Part shown: positions 59,869-64,000 of the stretch, in pieces
Position numbering within the stretch: the first letter of the stretch is position 1
Layout of the letters: each line of letters opens with the position of its first letter
NCBI RefSeq assembly: GCF_025421715.1
Contig: NZ_JAOEFC010000004.1
Span: 248,001-312,000 of the forward strand
Reading direction: 5' to 3'
Length of the DNA stretch: 64,000 nt
Origin: Microbacterium festucae
GTDB taxonomy: Bacteria; Actinomycetota; Actinomycetes; Actinomycetales; Microbacteriaceae
The notes under the pieces: generated by a model
The model's database searches: none
What the model was told of the DNA's origin: nothing
The model's input: the letters and a program-made list of their open reading frames with translations, nothing else
Program-made: the position numbers and the translations under genes

Positions 59869-60852
59869 TCACGCGCCGAGGTCGATATGGGTGCCCACCC
59901 CGCGCTCGCGCGCGGCCCGCACCAGCACATCGGCCACGGCGAGGTCTTGCGCGCCGATTCCCACCGAGTCGAACAGCGTGATCTCGTCGGCATCCGTGCG
60001 GCCCCGGCTGCGGCCGGTGAGCACCTCGCCGAGGGTGCCCACCACGTCGTGCAGCGACATGGCGCCCTCGGCGACGGCCAGCAGCAGGTCGCCCGATTTG
60101 GTCTGGGCGGTGGCGTGGTCGTCGACCCACACGCTCGCCCGGGCCATCGCCGCCCCGTCGAGCTCGCGCTCGTCGGGCCGCGGGCGGGCGCCGACGACGT
60201 TGAGGTGCTGCCCCGGGCGCAGCCACTCGGCGCGCACGATCGGCTCCACTGACGGGGTGAGCGTGCACACCACGTCGGCCGCCGCGAACACCTCCTCGGG
60301 AGTGGCCGCGGCCACGACCTCGCCCGGCCCGTCGACGGTGGCGGCGAAGCGCGCCACCGTCTCGGGCGAACGCGACCACACCACCAGGCGCTCGAACGGG
60401 CGCACGCCCCGCAGGGCGCGCACGTGCTCGTGGGCGAGGGCGCCGGCCCCGATGAGGCCGAGCACCCGGGCGTCGTCGCGGGCGAGGGCGCCCGTGGCGA
60501 CGGCGCTGGCGGCGGCGGTTCGCACGCGGGTGGGCACCCGACCGTGCAGCAGCGCCACCGGCTCGCCGTCGACCCGGTCGGCGACGAGGATCATCGACCG
60601 CTGGGTGGGAAGACCGCGCTGCGCATTGGCGGGGAGGTCGGTGAGCAGCTTCACCCCGACGAGCCCGAGTGCGTCCGACACCGCCGACATCAGGATGTAG
60701 CGGCCGGTGTCGGCGCCGGTGGACATCGACGTCGGCTGCGGCTGGTCGGCGGCGCCGGCGGCGATCTCGGCGAACACCCGGGCCACCGCCTCGGCGGTGA
60801 GCTCGCGGTCGACGAGCCCTTCGAGCTGCGTCGCGCCCAGCAGCAGGGTCAT
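59869..60852 (-). CDS. Ornithine cyclodeaminase / mu-crystallin family protein
   Basis: A 327-residue NAD(P)-dependent enzyme. VGVKLLTDLPANAQRGLPTQ and SMILVADRVDGEPVALLHGR form the substrate-lid region, and LGLIGAGALAHEHVRAL the nucleotide-binding loop. HLNVVGARPRPDERELD is typical of the family. Members deaminate ornithine or reduce cyclic imines. It is coupled by ATGA overlap to an amidohydrolase, so the substrate probably comes from amide-bond cleavage of an imported compound. Confidence 0.9.
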   Translation of the reverse strand: MTLLLGATQLEGLVDRELTAEAVARVFAEIAAGAADQPQPTSMSTGADTGRYILMSAVSDALGLVGVKLLTDLPANAQRGLPTQRSMILVADRVDGEPVALLHGRVPTRVRTAAASAVATGALARDDARVLGLIGAGALAHEHVRALRGVRPFERLVVWSRSPETVARFAATVDGPGEVVAAATPEEVFAAADVVCTLTPSVEPIVRAEWLRPGQHLNVVGARPRPDERELDGAAMARASVWVDDHATAQTKSGDLLLAVAEGAMSLHDVVGTLGEVLTGRSRGRTDADEITLFDSVGIGAQDLAVADVLVRAARERGVGTHIDLGA

Positions 60853-62066
60853 GCCGCGACCTCGCCGGTCAGTTCCAGCCCGTCGGCCACGACGGCGCCG
60901 CGGTAGAGCACGGTGCGGTCGGGCAGCCGGTCCATCACCGCGGCCGTCACCGTGTCGCCGGCCACGAGCACCAGGTCGGCCGGGTCGCCGGGGGCCAGGC
61001 CCGGCCTGTCGAGCGCCGAGGCCAGCGCCGGCGCGGTGCCCATGACCGCCCGCCCGCCGGCGGTCGCGATGGCCACGCAGTGCTCGATGTCGTCATCGCG
61101 GCGGAACCCGTTGGTGAACGCCAGCTGCCAGGTGCGGTCGAGCATGTCGGTGTTGCCGTAGGGCGACCAGTAGTCGCGCTGCCCGTCCTGCCCGAGTCCC
61201 AGCCGGATGCCGTACTCGGCCAGCAGCAGCGTGGGCAGTGCGGTGGGCGGTGCGATGGTCGCCATCGAGATGTCGAGCTCGCGGAACTGCTCCAGGAGCG
61301 CCCGCAGCTGCGGCTCGGGGAGCTTCCCCAGGCCGTACCCGTGCGAGATCGTCACCTTGCCGGCCATCCCCAGCGCGCGGGTGCGCTCGATGATGAGCTC
61401 GGTGGAGAACTTCGCGAGCTGGTCGGGCTCGTGCAGGTGGATGTCGATCGGCGCCTGGTGCTTCTCGGCGATCCCGAACACGAGATCGAGGTGGCGCACC
61501 GGGTCGCGGTCGAGGGCGCACGGGTCGATGCCGCCGACGACGTCGGCGCCGCGGGCCATGGCCCCGTCGAGCACCTCGATCGAGCCCGGCTCGCGCAGCA
61601 GGCCCGCCTGCGGGAACGCGATGATCTCCACGTCGCACCGCCCCGCGTTGGCCTCGCGGGCGGCCAGCACCGCGTCGAGGCGTTCGTGACCGGCATCCAC
61701 GTCGACCTGCGCATAGGTGCGTACCGCGGTGGTGCCGCGGGCGATGGCGCGCTCGAGGGTGGTCGTCACCCGCTCGGTCATCGACACCTCGGCGCCGCGC
61801 CAGTTGTCGCGGTCGTTGAGCATCATATTCCACACCCCGGCGGTGCCGGTGTGCGGGCGGAACGGGAGGCCGACCCGGGTGGAGTCCAGGTGCACGTGCA
61901 CGTCGGCGAACGACGGCAGCAGGATGCGGCCGCGGCCCTCGACCACCCGCACCTCTCCGGTGGGCGGCGCGGTCACGGGGCCGATGACGGCCCCGTCGCG
62001 GACGGCGAGGTCGGTGACCTCGCCGCCCCACGGGCGCACGTCTCGCAGCAGGGTGGTGGTGCTCAT
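60849..62066 (-). CDS. Amidohydrolase-family protein (cytosine-deaminase-like)
   Basis: A 405-residue amidohydrolase. The metal site is formed by LPSFADVHVHLDS (HxH), PIDIHLHEPDQ (His), KVTISHGYGLG (His) and LGLGQDGQRDYWSPYG (Asp). The arrangement follows the cytosine deaminase/isocytosine branch. It hydrolyses a cyclic amide or amidine, as yet unidentified. ATG 62066 overlaps the stop of the substrate-binding protein gene; its own stop overlaps the cyclodeaminase gene. Confidence 0.88.
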   Translation of the reverse strand: MSTTTLLRDVRPWGGEVTDLAVRDGAVIGPVTAPPTGEVRVVEGRGRILLPSFADVHVHLDSTRVGLPFRPHTGTAGVWNMMLNDRDNWRGAEVSMTERVTTTLERAIARGTTAVRTYAQVDVDAGHERLDAVLAAREANAGRCDVEIIAFPQAGLLREPGSIEVLDGAMARGADVVGGIDPCALDRDPVRHLDLVFGIAEKHQAPIDIHLHEPDQLAKFSTELIIERTRALGMAGKVTISHGYGLGKLPEPQLRALLEQFRELDISMATIAPPTALPTLLLAEYGIRLGLGQDGQRDYWSPYGNTDMLDRTWQLAFTNGFRRDDDIEHCVAIATAGGRAVMGTAPALASALDRPGLAPGDPADLVLVAGDTVTAAVMDRLPDRTVLYRGAVVADGLELTGEVAA

Positions 62067-63601
62067 TCGAAGCTCGTCCCGGTGAAGTCGAACAGGCCGT
62101 CGGCGCGGGGCTCCCAGGCCAGGGTGCCCGCGGCGGCGTAGTTGTTGGCGGGCACGTAGAGGGGCACGAAGTAGCCCTGGGTGTTGCTGTAGTCGAGCAG
62201 CTCGGCGAACACGTCCTGGCGGGCTTCCCCGTCGACGCCGCGCTGCTGGGCGGCGAGCTCTGCCGTCACCGGGTCCTGCGCGTAGTTGTTGTTGCCGGCC
62301 GTCTCGAAGAAGTCGGTCAGCGGCAGGTCGCCGTCGAGCGTGGAGGGCGCCCAGGTGTTGAGGTAGATGCCCTTCATCTCCTTGTTGCGCACCTTCAGGG
62401 TGTGGCTCTGCTGGTCGGCGCCGCGCATCTCCACGGCGATGCCGACCGCGTCGAGGTAGCCCTGGATGCTCTGGGACACCTCGCTGGAGAGCGGGATGCG
62501 ACCGTCGGTGGCGTAGTCGAAGGGGATGGGGGAGCCGTCGTACCCCGCCTCGGCCAGGAGCTTCTTGGCGGCATCGGGGTCGTAGGCGAAGCCGTCGACA
62601 TCGCCCGAGAAGCCCTCGACGGCGGGGGCGAGCATCGAGGTGGCCGGCTCTGCCAGCCCCGACAGCAGCGAGCCGGTGATCGCCTCGGTGTCGATCGCCA
62701 TGCCGATCGCCTCGCGGATGCGGGGGTCCTGCAGCACGCCGGAGGTGGAGTTCAGGCCCAGGAACACGACGCCGTTGGAGAGGGCGCTGAAGACCTGGGC
62801 GTTCTGGGCGCCCTCGATGCTGGAGACCTGGGTGGGGCCGATCTGGGCGACATCCAGGCTGCCCGAGAGCACGCCGCTGGCGCGCGACTCGGCCGAGGCC
62901 ACCGGCTGCAGCGAGATCTTCTCGATCTGCGGCGCCTCGCCCCAGTAGTCCTCGTTGCGGGCGAGGTCGTATGAGACGCCCTTGGTGATCTTCTCGAACG
63001 TGTACGGCCCCGAGCCGATCGGGTCCTGCGCGTAGGCGTCGGCGCCCATCTCCTGGTAGGTGTCGGCGGGGACGACCGAGATCAGCGACGTGTTGCGGGG
63101 GAAGGCCGAGAACGGCTGCTTGAGCACGAAGCGCACCGTCTGGTCGTCGACCTTCTCGACGCGGTCCACCGACGAGAGGTAGGCGTAGTTCTCGCCGGTG
63201 GGGTCGGCGAGGATCGTCTCGTACGAGAACACCACGTCGTCGGCGGTGATCTCCTCGCCGTTGCTGGCGGTCACGCCCTCGCGCAGGGTGAAGTCCCACG
63301 TGGTCAGGTCGTCGTTGGCGGTCCACTCGGTGGCGAGCTTGGGCTCCATGGCGCCGTCGGCGGTGATCTTCACCAGCTGGTCGTGGGTGTGGAAGAACAC
63401 CGACAGCACCACGAGCGCGCCCGAGCGGATCGGGTCCATCGAGGTCGGGTCGGTGGGCAGGGCGGCGGTGATCGTGGTCTGCGACGGTCCCCCCGAGGCG
63501 GCGGGCTCGTCGAAGCCGCCCGCGCAGCCGGCGAGCACGAGCGCCCCGAGGGCGAAGAACGAACCGGCGGCGAGGGCGCGGCGGGAGCGGGTGATTGTCA
63601 T
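62063..63601 (-). CDS. ABC transporter substrate-binding lipoprotein, family 5
   Basis: A 512-residue peptide/opine/nickel-type binding protein. The lipoprotein signal peptide ends LVLAGC with lipidated Cys26. TSMDPIRSGALVVLSVFFHT, TWDFTLREGVTASNGEEITA and PIGSGPYTFEKI are the standard SBP_bac_5 segments. It is anchored outside the membrane and delivers substrate to a permease not included here. GAAAGGCACCGCC precedes the ATG. The operon places the ATPase before it and catabolic enzymes after it. Confidence 0.93.
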   Translation of the reverse strand: MTITRSRRALAAGSFFALGALVLAGCAGGFDEPAASGGPSQTTITAALPTDPTSMDPIRSGALVVLSVFFHTHDQLVKITADGAMEPKLATEWTANDDLTTWDFTLREGVTASNGEEITADDVVFSYETILADPTGENYAYLSSVDRVEKVDDQTVRFVLKQPFSAFPRNTSLISVVPADTYQEMGADAYAQDPIGSGPYTFEKITKGVSYDLARNEDYWGEAPQIEKISLQPVASAESRASGVLSGSLDVAQIGPTQVSSIEGAQNAQVFSALSNGVVFLGLNSTSGVLQDPRIREAIGMAIDTEAITGSLLSGLAEPATSMLAPAVEGFSGDVDGFAYDPDAAKKLLAEAGYDGSPIPFDYATDGRIPLSSEVSQSIQGYLDAVGIAVEMRGADQQSHTLKVRNKEMKGIYLNTWAPSTLDGDLPLTDFFETAGNNNYAQDPVTAELAAQQRGVDGEARQDVFAELLDYSNTQGYFVPLYVPANNYAAAGTLAWEPRADGLFDFTGTSFE

Positions 63602-63612
63602 GGCGGTGCCTT

Positions 63613-64000
63613 TCAGGAGGTGAGGCGGGGGATGGCGTCGAGCAGGGTGCGGGTGTACGGATGCTGCGGGTCGGTGAACACGTCTTCGGTCGGGCCCTGT
63701 TCGACGATGCGGCCCGACTGCATCACGACGACGCGGTCGGCCACGCCGCGCACGACGCCGAGGTCGTGCGAGACGAACAGGTAGGCGAGGCGGTGCGCGC
63801 GCTGCAGGCCGCCCAGCAGCTCGAGCACCTGCGCCTGGATGGAGACGTCGAGCGCCGAGACCGGCTCGTCGAGCAGCACGAGGGCGGGGTCGAGGGCCAG
63901 AGCGCGGGCGATGCCCACGCGCTGGCGCTGGCCGCCCGACAGGCGCCGGGGGAGGCGCTCGTCGAACGTGTCGTCGAGGCCGACGCCGTCGAGCAGCTCG
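63613..64000 (-). CDS. Peptide-type ABC transporter ATP-binding protein (5' part outside window)
   Basis: The last roughly 128 residues of an oligopeptide/nickel-type ABC ATPase. [20 protein letters not shown] is the signature, [20 protein letters not shown] carries Walker B and the D-loop, and [20 protein letters not shown] the H-loop. The C-terminal [12 protein letters not shown] is typical of OppD/OppF-type proteins. It ends 11 bases before the substrate-binding protein gene and energises the same importer. Confidence 0.93.
   Translation of the reverse strand, partial: ELLDGVGLDDTFDERLPRRLSGGQRQRVGIARALALDPALVLLDEPVSALDVSIQAQVLELLGGLQRAHRLAYLFVSHDLGVVRGVADRVVVMQSGRIVEQGPTEDVFTDPQHPYTRTLLDAIPRLTS

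Overview
The window is high-GC DNA with actinobacterial character. Many mRNAs look leaderless, with a -10 box 5-6 bases ahead of ATG or GTG, and GTG starts and ATGA/GTGA gene overlaps are common. Gene content (DUF7882, DUF6226, DUF222-HNH, SCO4848-like, DUF2834, Asp23/AmaP/DUF6286) points to Microbacteriaceae, probably Microbacterium or a close relative. It looks chromosomal. I see no rRNA, tRNA, CRISPR array, phage or complete insertion sequence.

Layout. 0-11.4 kb holds four small sugar or carboxylate catabolic units, each with its own regulator: the gluconokinase end with a LacI regulator; a GPH transporter divergent from a Gfo/Idh/MocA dehydrogenase and an SDR; an SDR divergent from a TetR regulator; and a GntR regulator plus MHS transporter divergent from an SDR and a split transketolase. 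Palindromic operator candidates lie in the divergent gaps. 11.3-13.5 kb holds a cytosolic alkylsulfatase and decayed pieces of a second copy. 13.6-20.3 kb holds small membrane proteins, an ABC exporter, a frameshifted gene, a dispersed 34-bp repeat, two long G tracts, an SDR and an aldo/keto reductase. 20.3-26.9 kb is stress-related: DUF7882, a phytoene-dehydrogenase-like flavoprotein with an SRPBCC partner, Mn catalase, a glutamate-cysteine ligase-like enzyme and a zinc alcohol dehydrogenase. 26.9-30.0 kb is a tightly overlapped operon of acyl-CoA dehydrogenase, PIG-L deacetylase fused to a NodS-like methyltransferase, and a GT2 glycosyltransferase. 30.1-34.2 kb holds GNAT, SDR, SMP-30 and GH15 genes. 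35.4-39.0 kb is an IclR-controlled 3-oxoadipate module (pcaI, pcaJ, pcaF). 39.0-48.1 kb holds amylosucrase, VOC, an ABC exporter, MarR, DUF2207, DUF6226, SRPBCC and DUF222-HNH. 48.5-52.8 kb is an Asp23/AmaP envelope-stress locus with its own ECF sigma factor and a probable zinc-finger anti-sigma fused to an Asp23-like domain. 52.8-59.6 kb holds an arylsulfatase, NUDIX, SCO4848-like, a zinc-ribbon SDR and VOC. 59.9-64 kb is a peptide/opine-type ABC importer with an amidohydrolase and an ornithine-cyclodeaminase-like enzyme, cut by the window end.

Most notable observation. Two copies of a roughly 100-nt element, at about 48.22-48.33 kb and 59.70-59.81 kb, share invariant loops and a conserved -10-like box, and both end in a GC-rich hairpin. 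Their two internal stems differ by compensatory base changes. The non-Watson-Crick positions in the main stem are G.U only when read on the minus strand. This is good evidence for an unannotated small structured RNA on that strand. The second notable item is the three-gene operon at 26.9-30.0 kb, whose enzyme set recalls the logic of Nod-factor assembly.
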